A DNA stretch of 64,000 bases, from assembly GCA_949775045.1 (NCBI GenBank), contig OX459097.1:11936695-12000694 (forward strand). The letters are read 5' to 3'. Positions 1 through 13,280 of the stretch are shown here, in pieces. Under the pieces are notes generated by a model. The model was not told where the DNA came from and made no database searches. It worked only from the letters and a program-made list of their open reading frames with translations. This DNA comes from Metridium senile. Lineage: Eukaryota > Cnidaria > Anthozoa > Actiniaria > Metridiidae. Made by a program: the position numbers and the translations under genes. Within the stretch, counting starts at the first letter, position 1; each line of letters opens with the position of its first letter.

Positions 1-2520
1 CGGTGTTTCTTGAAAAGAAAAGATTCTCAGTTAGTGTTAGCTAAAATCGTTAGTAGGAAAACAGATCTAGATTCAATGAAATAAATTAAACAAAAGATTA
101 TAAATAAATAGTCACTTATGTGCATTGGAAAAAGGAATGTTAGTTAGTTAAATTATTAGTATGAAAACAGAGTAAAATGTTAAATGACTAAAACGAAAGA
201 GTTGTATAAATTGTCATCTATTGACCGTGGAAAAAGGAGTGTCAGTGTCAGTAAAAATTGTTGGTAAAAAACCCCAGTCAATTTATGAAATGATAATAAA
301 ATGAAAGAGCAAAATGGTAACTTCTGCACCGTTGAAAAATACTTGCTGTTACTGTTAGTTAAATTATAACAGAGTCAATGGAATGTTAAATAGATGAAAC
401 GAGGGTTAAAAAGGGTTATAATGGTCACTTGTTTACTTTGGAAAAAAGAGTGCTAGTGTTAGTTAAAACTGCAGTGGTAAGAGAAGGGAGTGCTAGTTAC
501 TAATTAATTGAAAAACATTGCTAGAAAATCAGTAAATTAAATTTTTACTGTGAAATAGTTTTTATTTAGTAACAAAGAGTTACAGTGGTAAGAAAACAGA
601 TGAAAAAGGAAGTGCTATAGTTACTAATTAATTGACAAACATAGAAAAGAGAGTAAATTAAATTGCTACTGTGAAATAGTTTTTATTCAGTAACAAAGAG
701 TTACTATATCACAAACAAGTTTTAACGAGATATTGTTTTATTTGGTTTTGATATTATTATATATATGTAAAACTCTTCAAAATTTCAAAGTTAAACCAAA
801 CGATCTTTGTTATTTAAAAGCTTCGTTGAAATGTTTACGTTTTTGATATCGAGATTCCAAACTGAACTCAAACCGCCAAGCCCTAATATTCCTTTGTTCT
901 TTCACGACGTTTTTATCTAAACAAAATTCCAACTAAACTAACCAAATCCCCAATATATCTCCTGTTTTAGTTATGTAATGCCTTTATTGATATGTTTAGT
1001 TTTTATACAGAATAACAGTGTCAAAATAAGTGATTTTATCAGTGAATACTTCACATTGCTCGCAGCTATTCCGCCAGTTAGGACAACAAGCGGGCCCAAC
1101 CTGGCTGCGCGGGCGCGTCAAAAGCGCGCCAAAACGCGATCGACTGTTTCCGTGCATTGTTTAGAGCATAACTATTAGGAAATGCGCTTAGGATTGAGCG
1201 TAAATGGATAGGAAAGGCAATCTAATCAAATAGACAACTTTGAGATAAAGTATGACGGGTTTTGGGAGTTACACAATTATTAAGGGGGAAATACCCACAG
1301 TAAATGGTTTTAGCTTGTTTCAAGTTCGATAGCGTAATTTTTTTCGGAATTCAAACTCGGAAAAAAGCAAAATTGTATTGCTAATTTAAGTTGTTGAAAA
1401 ATTAAAAAAATTAAACGTAGAAACACGAAAATTTGTTGAAAAATTTGATAGTTTTAAAGTGAATTAAATGTGAATTAACTGAAGTTAAATTTTAAAGCGA
1501 TCTGAGTTCAATTTCATCAACACGCGACAAAAAGACGCGGTAAAAACTCACACATCTGTATTTTACTATTTTCTGTAATCACAAAGTAGTCATTAAAAAC
1601 AAAACTAGCTAGTAATTCCTGTTTATAATATAAGATTTCAACTCTTGTGGATCGTTACTAAAAAAAACACACATAATTTAGTATCAGTAAAAATGCGCAA
1701 AAAAGGATTGTAAATAACTAAATACTAAATCCTGTTTTATGATTATTTTAGGTAATTCTAAAAATATTAAAAGTAGAATTATGAAATTTCTTTTTAAGTC
1801 GATAAGTTTTGTTGCCGTTTATCAGATTGTGATTCCACTTCTGTCTGCGTAGGCGAGCGTCGTGCTAGAGCGAAAATATTTTGTCCTGATCTATATATAC
1901 ATATAATCCAGTTAAAATACACTTCAAAAGATATAGTTTTAACCGTGATTTCAGAAATTAAAGGCTAAAATTTGCCGAGTGGAATTGAATATCTACGTAA
2001 GCTGTAATGGGGTGTTTGTACTTTGAGCAGTAAACAAATTCATCAACTATATTTATCCGCCTTTTCAATGAAAATTTGTTTACATTTTATTTGTTTTAAG
2101 TCGGCAAAACAGTTCTAGAACATTACATTTTACAACTCACATTTATCAACACATCTTTGTTAAATTCATTATTACTATTGTTATTTTAACTATTAATTGA
2201 TATTCTTATCAATAAAGTGCTGTTTTTGTAGAAATGATTGATTGGTATTTTAAAAGCCATTTCTATTAATTAATGTTTTACTATTGTTATTGTTGGTGTT
2301 ATTATTCGCAATCTGCGCAATTAATGGTGTATCACGTTTTGTATAAACAAATAAATGCAACACAATGAATGAATGAATAAATAGTAATATCTAAATGAGT
2401 AATAATAAGTATTGAAATGATAAATGAATGAATGAATAAATAGTAATATCTAAATGAGTAATAATAAGTCATGAAATGAAAATGAATGAATAAATAAATA
2501 GCACTATCTGAATAAATGTT
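1..2520. other. Gene-free AT-rich region with diverged tandem repeats
   Basis: I see no supported gene. The first 700 bases contain imperfect repeats. For example, about 485-595 and 605-705 share a unit with GTTACTAATTAATTGA and TAACAAAGAGTTAC. Around 1080-1150 there is a short CpG-rich patch (GCGCGGGCGCG) inside otherwise AT-rich DNA, with no coding exon I can support. 2355-2500 holds two copies of a GAATGAATAAATAGTAATATC unit of about 60 bp. Confidence 0.6.
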
Positions 2521-2602
2521 AGTTCCAAGTCGAGGTTGGCGTTTTGCGCATGATAAATTATTGTTTTGCTATGCACAACAACGCGAACCTCGACTTGGAA
2601 CT
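2521..2602. repeat. Short palindromic repeat (hairpin)
   Basis: AGTTCCAAGTCGAGGTT at the left end is matched by its reverse complement AACCTCGACTTGGAACT at the right end, around a loop of about 45 bases. It looks like a very short MITE or foldback element. The family is not recognised. Confidence 0.7.
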
Positions 2603-3464
2603 ATTATTCGTGGTCAATGAACGACACTGTGAAAACGACTATTAATAATAAGTCAAGGAATGATAAATAAATGAAGGACTAGTACAAGAATGCATAATGG
2701 ATAGGTAACTAGTTGGATAAATAAACGAAAAAATCAATTGATAAATGGAAATAAAACAAAATAGATCAAAAGATCTAGGAATAAATTGATTAAATTAAAT
2801 AGACAAATAAATAAATAAGTCATCGGACAAATAAAAGATGAATGAATAAACAATGTATGAGCAAATAAACGAATAGAACAAGATCCACGAAAGCATTCAC
2901 CACACAGGGAACCCAAACACCAATAATTTCTACTCCAACAACTTTTATCTTAGGACTAGTTCAATGATCACATCTTACATGTGCCTAATTTAATCTTAAC
3001 CTAATGCAATTGAATTCAAACAACAGGGTTTGCCCATGGTGGAGTTTGAGGCTCTTACAGTTTGAGTACAATTACACATTCACATACACCAAGGTAGTAA
3101 CTAGTTTGGTTTTATTTCATATCTGTTTCATTTGAAGTATTTCAACTCTAGTTCAAATATCACAATCTATCTATCAAATAGAACCAAGCACCAGGCTTTT
3201 TTGTTTCAAAAGTTGAGTACGAACACTCTTACTCATGATATATACATTTATACGGACAGTTATTGCAAAAGTGTCATTTCTCACAAATTAAGTTATGCAT
3301 ACTGGCAAAAATCCAGCTACACTTTTTACTAGCCACAATGCACTTTGATCTGAAAATGCAATATAATAAACCTTGGACTGATAGGCTTTATGTGCCACTT
3401 AGGTGAGAGGATGATAGGTAGCAGGTAAAAGCTTTATATAAGAATGTCTGTGGTGTGTTCATCG

Positions 3465-3814
3465 TTACTGATAGAGTTGCTGTCTTACAACATTAGCGAT
3501 TTCTTCCTTGACTTCAGGTTTTAAAAGATCTTTCACCTACAGTACATGAAAGAAAATAGAAAAAGTTTACGAGTTTGATCATTTTTTTGAAATCCAATAA
3601 AAAAAATATTGTATAATGCATGTTTTTGTCTTACCGAATATTTGATGGATTCTTCATAAGCGTACATTAAACTTGTATCAAACAGCAAGATAGACTGTTC
3701 AGCTAGTGCTAGTACACAGTTACACAATCTAGCAATTGTATCCCTGTCTGCAGGAGTTACCTAACAAATACAATAATTTTAAACAAATATGTTATGGTAA
3801 CAAACACAATACTG

Positions 3815-3845
<31 letters not shown>

Positions 3846-6800
3846 GTTATTGTTATTGTTATTGTTATTGTTATTATTATTATTATTAATATTATTATTA
3901 TTATTATTATGGTGATAACCCAATATTTAACCATTCATTCAACCACCCATGTCATTTGTCCACTTTTTCCAACCCCACCTTTTGGGGTTGTTGTTGATGA
4001 TACATGTAGGTTTGGAAGATTATTAATTCAACTACTCATGTCATTTGTGACATACTACATAAGTTTGCATTTACATGCGTTTACATTAAGTGTGTTGTCG
4101 ATGGTAGATTACAAAAGTTTATTCAACTACCCATGTCATTTCGGATGTACATGTATTACATAAGTTTACAGGTGTGTTGTTGATAGTAGATTACAAAAGT
4201 TTATTCATTCAAACACCCATGCCATTTGCAACATACAACTTACTTTTTGTGGTGTATTGTCAACAATAGCCTGCTCTGGCTGGTTGTCCATAGTAACTGA
4301 CTGTTCTTTAATGAGAGGGCTGATCCAGATGTAGCCATTATTACCCATAATGACTGTGGCACCGCACTGTAGGTTATGGAAATGAGTCTTGCAGCGCTTG
4401 ACCATTGTGGGAGGGATTTGAACAAGGGTACCTTCACGTAGCTACAAAAACAAAACAAAAACAGAAAAACATATTGAATGGGTAGGTAGATAAATGAATG
4501 AAATGAAGATGGAAACTAGAGAGTAAACTAGTATAGGCTGCGTCGGTGTTTGATATAAACGATGGGTAATATAATGAAATTTGTAACACCGTAAAAATTG
4601 TTGACTTAATGTAACTTTACTGATGTTTTGAGCTTTGGCCCTTCGTCGGAGGAAAAGAGTAGTAAGTGAAATGAAAGATAAACAAATAGTTGGGTGGATG
4701 AGTAAAAAATATAGATGAATGAATGGATGAACAAATGAATGGATGGTTGAATGGATGAAAATATGATTGGAGGATATTGTACATAAATGAATGAATATTT
4801 GAATGAATGAACAGATAGATTAATGTATGCATAAACAGATGGATGAAAAAAATAGAAATACCAATGACATAGTAAAGAAAGACTCCAATATTGCTCACCT
4901 TTCCATATTTCAAGCTTCTTGCATGGAGGGACAATGACCCATCTGCAAATAAAGACTGCACTTCTGCCTTAATAAAGTCAAGGACTATTTTGTACAAGAT
5001 CTACTACTCAAAAAGTACTCAGACTACAGCCTGGTTCACATGAGCGTCCTAATCATAAGCAAGAAAACAAAAGATTTATTATCCCTTGGGGAATTAGAAA
5101 ACAAAGACCAAAGTGATTCTTTTTCTAATTTCTTTTATTTTGCTTATGATTATGATTACAATTATGACACAGTGTGAACCAGGCTTAAGATGTATGGTGT
5201 ATTATTATTTTGTTTAGTACTGAATACAAAGGATACACTTATAAGATCTCCTTCTGTAAAGTATTCTCTCATCAGCAGCTCATCTTTGCTGGATCTTCTT
5301 CTCTGAAGAGAAATGCAAATGTGTGCTTCAAGAGCCAAAAAGCGGATTGAAAAAGAGAGGAAAAAGATGGGGGTGGCAGGACTGGAAAGAAGCTGAACAG
5401 GAGTTGTTTCTTAACTCATGCTCTGCAAGGAGCTAGGAGAAAAAGAAGAATATATAGATAGCACTGTTCACATACCAATTCCCCACCAGGGAGATTGACG
5501 GACGACAGCAAAAGAACTGAATCAAGTCTTGAAAATGTTTCAACTTTCCATCTCTTTTGACCAACCTGGGTTAAAAATTTATAAATAATATACATTGGAA
5601 TGTCAAATAATGAGATACTAATATTCTTTACTGTACATACATGTAGGGCCAGTTTGCATTAGGCTGACAAAAGTATTTGGCTTGACATGCAAGTCAACTT
5701 TGCTTCAACCAATAACTGGTTTGCATAATATGTAAATGCCTAAAAATGGCAGATATTTTGAAAAGCAAACCAAGATTTGGACATACGTGAACAGACCCAT
5801 ACTGCAGCCCAATAATTTTTGTTAACAGGATATACAATGTAACATATACATTGTAGATTGTCAGAATAAACAGGCGCATGTATGAAAATACTGGTATATA
5901 CCTCTGTGATTCTTCCGACAACAACATCTCCAATTTCACCATTGTACCTGCAAACAGGAATTCATCTTAGATTAATTGATGTGATTGTGTCAATTCATAA
6001 TGACAATTGTAGTCACCAATAATAAGCAGTATACAGGCTTGTGACATGGGATCAGGGATCAAGCCCAACAATTAGGCCCGGATCAGGGATCAGAGGCCAG
6101 GGCTCAGGGATCGAAGGACTGAAATCAAGGATCAAAACTTGTGATGGGATCAAATTTTTAAAATGGGGATCAAGGATCAAAATTTTGGAAAAAATTGGGC
6201 TCAGAGATCAAAAATTCCAAAATAATCCAGGATCAATAGGTTCAAAATATACCATGTTATGAGCCTGAGTATAGTATAAACAATGTTGGTAACAGAATGA
6301 ACGATCATCATGATAACTGTGAATGGTACATGTTGATGGTGGTTGAAACGTGCCAATGGCGTCAGTACTAAATGAGCACAGATGAAATCCTAGTAAAACA
6401 CAACAATAGTATTGTTTAATCTGCCATTTTTCACTCCCTGAGTTTACTGCTGACCATAATAATATTAACAGGTTCCCATTTGAATCTGTACTTTCCCATT
6501 TAAATCTGTCCTTATGCAAATTTTGTTGATGTGTGCTAAACACACAGATCAACCAATCAGAGAAGTTCACTTCAGAAATAATATACTCTGATTGGTTGAT
6601 CTGTGTGTTTAGCACACATCAACACAATTTGCATAAGTACAGATTTAAATGGGAAAGTACAGATTTAAATGGGACCCTGTTTATTATATTGTCACACTGA
6701 TATGCTACAGTGGTTATACAATTGATGATGGTGATTGCAATATTGGTGATGTATTATGATTAAGACAGAGAATATTCCAGTTAACCTGGCATGCATGATA

Positions 6801-7142
6801 AAGTCAGAAAACATTCCAACAAACCTGGTATTAAAAGGCCTGACGCAAATAAGTTTGTTTACTCTTTCAACAATCCCAGAAACAGTAGCAATAAGTTTTT
6901 CATCTTGTACATATGTACCATGACCTCTGAGAAAAAAAAAACAACCGAAACATTGCTCTATGTAAATGTATCAAGACAATTTTTGAGCGTGCATGCTTGC
7001 TTGAATAATAATTTTAGACCAACCTCATGTAGCCAATGTCTTCAGTAATCACATCTCCAGGGGACACAATATGCTTTGGCTCTGCATCAATCTGCTTGGG
7101 AAGTTTTCTCCTTTTACTCGGCAATCTCACATCGACAGACAT
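3465..7142 (-). CDS. EXOSC2: Exosome complex component RRP4 (EXOSC2), 9 coding exons
   Basis: EXOSC2/RRP4 is an S1/KH cap subunit of the RNA exosome, which processes and degrades RNA 3' to 5' in nucleus and cytoplasm. Coding exons in order: 7142-7024, 6926-6825, 5947-5902, 5565-5476, 5302-5237, 4967-4899, 4441-4244, 3760-3635, 3536-3465. All junctions are GT-AG with consistent phase, and 888 nt give 295 aa (human about 293). The N-terminal RRP4 domain contains PGDVITEDIGYMRGHGTY. The S1 domain contains GEIGDVVVGRITE, QKRWKVET and SRLDSVLLLSSVNLPGGEL, followed by ADGSLSLHARSLKYGK. The KH region contains KTHFHNLQCGATVIMGNNG. The C-terminus is LLKPEVKEEIANVVRQQ. The start gives MSVDVRLPSKRRK, like the human MAMEMRLP start. 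It is divergently paired with COG7. A possible AATAAA for this strand lies at 3111-3116. Family recognised from memory by aligning all exons. Confidence 0.95.
3817..3912. repeat. (TTA/TTG)n microsatellite
   Basis: A run of ATT and GTT triplets of about 95 bp in the EXOSC2 intron between the last-but-two and last-but-one exons. Confidence 0.95.
4519..4663 (-). repeat. Penelope-like UTR fragment with degenerate hammerhead-like motif
   Basis: AGTATAGGCTGCGTCGGTGT at the left and CCTTCGTCGGAG near the right are shared with copies at 15483-15690 and 58161-58250. Read on the minus strand, 4651-4622 runs TCCGACGAAGGGCC...AAAACATC. This resembles the core of hammerhead ribozymes in Penelope-like retroelements, but GAAAC is changed to AAAAC, so this copy is probably dead. 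It lies in an EXOSC2 intron. Confidence 0.45.
5028..5185. repeat. MITE with AGCCTGGTTCACA terminal inverted repeats
   Basis: AGCCTGGTTCACA at 5028 is matched by TGTGAACCAGGCT ending at 5185. The arms continue with TAATCATAAGCA and TGCTTATGATTA. It is a foldback element in an EXOSC2 intron with no coding capacity. Confidence 0.75.
6040..6240. repeat. GGGATCA-type degenerate minisatellite
   Basis: Short units such as GGATCAGGGATCA and GGGATCAAGGATCAAA recur about 15 times over 200 bp in an EXOSC2 intron. The open frames here are by-products of the repeat. Confidence 0.75.
6467..6681. repeat. Palindromic MITE, AACAGG...CCTGTT family (copy 1)
   Basis: The ends are AACAGGTTCCCATTT and AAATGGGACCCTGTT. 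Inside, the arms GTGTGCTAAACACACAGATC and GATCTGTGTGTTTAGCACAC pair around the segment GAGAAGTTCACTTCAGAAAT. A second copy lies at 19178-19374, inside a COG7 intron, so this is a dispersed non-autonomous element. Confidence 0.85.
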
Positions 7143-7426
7143 TCCCAAATAATCAATATATTCAACGTTGTGATACAAATGTTTGAAAATCTCGTGCTAT
7201 ATATCCGCCATATTGGACGTGTGGCAAACGAAGAAAACTGGCACTACCAACCTCGTCCCAGGGTCTTCTCTGTCACTAATCGTACGCGCGCACGCGTTGA
7301 AACAATCCAGCGGTGATTTCATAAATTCAAAATGGCCGCCGGGAGAGGAAAATGAAAACTTTTGAATGGAAAACTTCAGTGGTTTTGTTAATGCTGATGT
7401 AATTGTTAAAGGCTAACTCGTGTGCA
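7143..7426. promoter_or_regulatory. Bidirectional promoter EXOSC2 / COG7
   Basis: Only 284 bp separate the two start codons, which point away from each other. CCGCCATATT at 7205-7214 is a YY1-type site in minus orientation, about 65 bp upstream of the EXOSC2 start. CAAAATGGCCGCC at 7328-7340 is a strong YY1-type site in plus orientation, about 87 bp upstream of the COG7 start. Between them ACGCGCGCACGCG (about 7284-7296) is CpG-rich and loosely NRF1-like. There is no TATA box at the usual distance. This layout is typical of TATA-less housekeeping gene pairs. Transcription start sites are not visible from sequence alone. Confidence 0.7.
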
Positions 7427-10400
7427 ATGGATTTCTCCAAGTTCTCTGACCAGAATTTTGACGTTAAAGAGTGGGTGAATGTGGCTTTGAAGTCTAGAGA
7501 TGACAAAACTCCAATCGATGTAAGTGTTGTTGACACGTAGACCATGTCTTTATATCGGTAACCGGTCAAACCGCCCGGTAGTCAAACCGCCCGGGTCACA
7601 CCGCCCGGACTCAGAAGTCACATTGCCCGGACTCAGAAGTCACATCGCCCGGTGTCTGAAAGTGTCTTATAAATGTTATATTATATTATTTAAAGCTTAT
7701 ATATCAAAGTAAATATTTATATTCAATAATTCATTAAAAGAAAGTCTGTGATCTAATGATAGTTCATGCATCGAAGTGCCGCGTACGAAGTGTCGTTCTA
7801 GTCTGATCTTTACGATCGTGCTCCTGCAAAGTGTCTTTAAGCGTAGAATAATCAATATCAAATATATTTTGTAAGGTTTCATAAGTTAATCTGGTTTGAA
7901 AACTTTATTTTTACGATTTAAACGTAAAAAAAAAAACCTTTATTTTTACGATTTAGACGTAAAAAAAGTCGATTCGCCGTTTACACAAAACACACATTAA
8001 ACACTTTATAAAGTAAATATTATGTTATATTATATTAATTAAAGCTTATCGTATCGAAGTAAATATTTCTATTCAATAATTCATTAAAAGAAAGTGTGTG
8101 ATCTATTAAATGATAGTTACATCGAAGTGCCGCGTACGAAGTGATCGAGTGACCATCGGTATCATGTGATCATATCTAAATGCCACCAAAAGAAAACAAG
8201 AAATAACTTTGGCTTCATAAAAACATTTATATCTAGATATTATATTATACATTAAATCTATAATAGTACCAATAAAAAAAGAACTGAGCAGCTTGCGCCT
8301 GTAAATCGAAAATAAATGAACTGACTTTCAACGTTATATGTTTACTTTTGTCGCGTAGCAACATTTGTGAAACTGACAACAAAATTTTTAAAACATGTTT
8401 ATCGGAGGGTCTACACTGTGTATCTAAACAAGCTAGGACCCAAACATAAGTCCTTTTCGCAATCTAAACATATTAAACATAACGAGATAACTGTGTCTTA
8501 TGATTTGATATCCATGATTTAAGGGATTTAAATACGGAACGTTACGTAAACATCGAGCAGTTCGCCAACGGATACTTGATAAGTCGACATTTGTTGGTTG
8601 CTGTTTGCTTTCTCTAGCCTTTTAACCTTTTCTCCAAAATTATAAAAACTTACACACATTAGTCACACTTCTTTATTAAAATAAGTTTGAAAAATGTAAG
8701 TTTTTGCCGAGTTACGAAGGTTTATGTCGAAAGGAAGAAAAACGCTTAGCAACGAAACACAAACAAATCACTTTGATTCAAATCAAATAGTAAAACACAT
8801 GTTTTTCTGTGTAAATTAAACCTAAACACTCCAATAATGATAATAAACATTTAACTAATGTATTAGTGTTATAATAATTTTTAAAAATGTAAGTTTTTGC
8901 CGAGTTTATTGCTAACAAGCGATCAGTTTTGAAAGCGCTTTAAGTAATAACCGGCCCGCCGGCCCGAAAGACAACAGAACACTTCGATTCAAATCAAGTA
9001 ATAAAACACATGTTTATTTGCTTATGATGAAACCTAACACTCCAATAATGATAAGAAACCTTTATTTAATGTATTAGTTTACAATAAGTTTTAAAAGTGT
9101 AAGTTTTTGCTACATGTGTAACAGTATACTTACCTAAAAGGAAACATATTTTTTTTTCATGATTTAGGAACTAATCTTCAATTGTTCCAATTTAATCGAT
9201 CCGATCAATTGATTGGTGGGAATAATATGCAAATTACTTCTATTATTCCCATTTTGTTGTTAAAAAAGTAAACATGAACAGTAATCTTATCAGTCTCATT
9301 GAGAATACAGAAAGAGCTACAACTATTATCAATTATCAAGTCCATCATCAATTATCAAGTCAATTTTCATTCATCAAGTCCATCATCAATTATCAAGTCA
9401 ATTTTCATTCATCAAGTCCATCATCAATTATCAAGTCAATTAATCATGGAATCTGCTGTTAAATGTTTAAATTGTTCAAAAAATGTGTCATGGTGTCATC
9501 TGGCACTTGAGTGTGATGGATGTGGGGGATGGCAACATCTTCGATGTCAAACTGATATATCCAAGGAAGAATACAAAAAGGCTTCAGAGACAGATAAGGA
9601 AATTGCATTTCAATGCAATGATTGTAAGGTATGTAATGTGATAATTTAGATTTACAGATTATTAGATTGATTAGTTGGTTACTAATAAATCTAGCCAATT
9701 ATTATAAATGTTAGAGCGAGAGCATGTTAAATCCAAATAAAATCACTAAATTAATATGATAAAATAGTTACATTATCAATTTGATAGAGGATATCACTAT
9801 GTATTCATGTTATTAAATTTTTATGTTCTTGATATTATTGAAGGTCTCTGAAATTAACACCCAGCCCTTGATTACAACACCAAATGAGAACATTCCCAGT
9901 GAACTCATAAACTTACATGGTAAGTTTTAATATAATTATTATGTTTTCTTTACACACACATGCACCCTTGATAATTAGAGTGAAGTCATTTAACCCGTGA
10001 CATAGATATTAGACTAATACACCTTAGCAGTCTTTAATTCCATTGTTTTCTTTGGTCCATTTGACTATTACACTTTAGCAAGCAATTTTTATTTCACGGG
10101 TTAAATGCCTTCACTCTAATATATATATACTAGACAGTATGTTACAACTATATACAATGTATAAATGTAATGTATATATGGATATGGATATATATGGATA
10201 TATGTTTGTGTTTAGTCAAATGAATAGAGTGAAGACATTTAACCCGGCCGTGAAATAGAAATTGCTTGCTAAAGTATAATAGTCAAATAGATACAAAAGA
10301 ACATCTATTTCACGGGTTAAATGTCTTCACTTGTAATTATTATTTTGGCCTACTATTATATTTGCTTCATACCTATATAATTAATAACAACATCTTTTGA

Positions 10401-13194
10401 TTACAGGGTGTGGTCCTGTTTCAATATCAGCAAACGAATTAGAAGACTCCGTTATTACTTGTAAGTACCATTAAGAAAATTATATTAGTGCGGTTTTCAT
10501 TAACCCATGAAACAAAGTGTAATAGTCATGAAAAGACAATAAACTACAAAAAATTATTTGATTGAAAAATTGGCTAAATAGAGGTTTTATAGTATGACAA
10601 GTGCAAAGATATATTGTAAGCATTACTATATATCCTAATAAAATGTCTTTTGTCGTTTCAGGGTTAATTGAAAGATATGGCCAGGGTGAAGTTTGGGAAG
10701 AACCTTGTCCCCAATGTGGCAAAGATATTGAAATATACTCTGCTGGAGTCCATGTGTGTAAAAGTGGCGTGATAAGAGTGTACAGTGAGGATGATGTGCT
10801 CTTTTGTTCAAGATGTTTCTACAAAGACCCTTTGCCATCTGGTGAGTGCATATATGTTTTGTCCTTTGATCAACCAGTAAACGGTGGTGTCGGTATTCCT
10901 AAAGAAGCGGTAATGGTAAAAAAAAACTTGCACACCATATAAATAGATATCAAGAAATTAATCACATGCAATTCTGTGTATGTAATGTGACACATGTCAA
11001 ATCCATGTTATATAATTTAAACATTCCATATGTATGATATATCTTTCATTTTTTAATTCATAGATGATTATGGTTTTGACATAGAAGAAATGGACCAAGG
11101 AAAGATGTCACCTGACATTCCTACCAATGACAGTAAGTATAATTTACTCAATAACTGTTATAATGGAAAGTAGAGTACAAACACTAAAAGAGTGTGCAAC
11201 ACAAATAGCACAAAATAATGCTAATGTTTATTGCAACGGCAATTTCACACTTTTAGTGTCTGTACTCCATGAAATGAATTTTTTTATGCTGTGCAACTAT
11301 TTATCTCAAATGTGTTTTGATGAGGTTTGTTCTAATATCTAATGCTAGTTAAAATAAAACAATTTATAAGTTTCATTTTTTATGAATCTTTCCATTTATA
11401 GATTGTGATCAAGAAGAAATTTCTACCCTTAACGAATCTGCCTCCAGTGACAACATGGATAGTAAGTAAATTTTTTTTTTTTAATGATTGTGACTGAAAA
11501 AGGCATTCTGTATTGAATTCTTACAATTATATGTAATGATAATTGGTTTGAAAGCTAAATAATATTAATAATTATCAATAATTTCATTAATTATTATTTT
11601 TTTGCTTCAGTACTTGAGCCAGTTCCACTCCCACCTATCTCTGATGAGCCTTCTATTAATGAGCCTACCATCAATGAAATATCTGGTAAGTGTCTTTTTT
11701 TGCTTTTGTTAATATGTATTTTTCCCTTGTAAAAATAAAGGTAACAAATACAATGGATCCAAATGTATTTTCCCAAAGAATACCTATTTTATGATATTTC
11801 ATGATAAACAATTCAGAATTATTAACTTTTTTAATATTTCCATTTGTAGATAGTCCAGAACCATCCGAAACACAATATACCATCGTCTTGAATGGGACCA
11901 GAACAGGAAAAAAGAAGTTAGTGGATCCGATGGGCTACACATATACTGTTAAAGAGGCCGGGATCACTTACATCTCATGGCAGTGCACAGTAAGAAGGAA
12001 GGGCCTCTACTGCAAGGCCACTGTGACCCAAAGGGGAGATGCATTTTCTCCTGGGTTAAGAAAACATGAACATCCAGCAGAGGTAGAGAATATTTTAATG
12101 TGTTATACTTTGTACTTAATATGAAATTCATTTTGGTACTAACATACTTTATTACTTGACGTATAGTGTACTTATATGTTTTAAAATGCAAACTTGCTAG
12201 TCATTGTCAAGCATACATTTGTTGATGTTGTTTTCATTTATATTATGCTAATTATATTGTTTTCAATTGTTTAATTATAATTAATATAACTTTTTTATAG
12301 GTTGGAGCTCTAGCAGCAACTAAAATAGTGGCAGCCGTAAAAAGAAAAGCAAAGGATGATCTTTTTAGACCTGCCTCTGCCATTGTAGATGAGGTAATTC
12401 ATAACACTTTCAAAATGGCTGATTTTTGAACAATTTTTAATCAAAATCTATATAATAAAATAAATACATAATAAAAAAACAGCTATGAAAGTGTATATAC
12501 TGATAAAAAAAATTTTTTTTCCAGGTTTTGACAGAAGAACTTGATCCAACCAAACCATGTCCAGCATTACCACAACCATCGTTTATCGCCCGAACAGCAA
12601 ATAGAACCAGACAAAAGAGCAGACCAAAAGACCCTAAAAGCTTAGACTTTGAACTGGAAGAAGACTGTGTCCCTGAAGGATTCCTTAAGGTATTATGGAG
12701 GGTTTTTCTTCGGGTACTCCAGTTTTTGTCCCTCAGTAAAAATCAACATGCAAGGAGTGTTGTGTGTTAAAATAGTTAATATATACCTGCAAATTAGCAA
12801 TGTGCACTACTGAGCTAAGTGTTTGATCATGTTAAAATAAGTTATTTACTTATTTGTTATTCATATATTATTTGCTTATATTTTTAGGCTGACATCACTG
12901 TTAAAGATAGACGCCACTTAATCTTTGCTGATGACAAACAACTAGAGCAGCTATGCATGGCCAAGACTTGGTACATGGATGGAACATTCAAACTGGTATC
13001 GAAGCCATTTACCCAACTCCTTACCATTAATGCGTTTGTAAGGTCCGGCGAGTTTGTAAAACAGGTGCCTCTTCTGTTTGTTGTCATGTCTGGTAAAAAC
13101 AAAAATGATTATAAGAAGGTAAAGTGATAGTTTATTAATTGTTATTGTATTTGTAAGTGGCTGTATAAGTAATAAATTATCATTATTATTATTA

Positions 13195-13280
<86 letters not shown>

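Noticed and set aside
978..1178. 66-codon frame over a CpG-rich patch
   Set aside because: No homology, no splice context and no neighbour gene. May be a promoter fragment, but nothing supports a gene.
6208..6615. 135-codon minus-strand frame
   Set aside because: Most of it crosses a palindromic MITE also found at 19178, and the homologous frames there differ. No protein family recognised.
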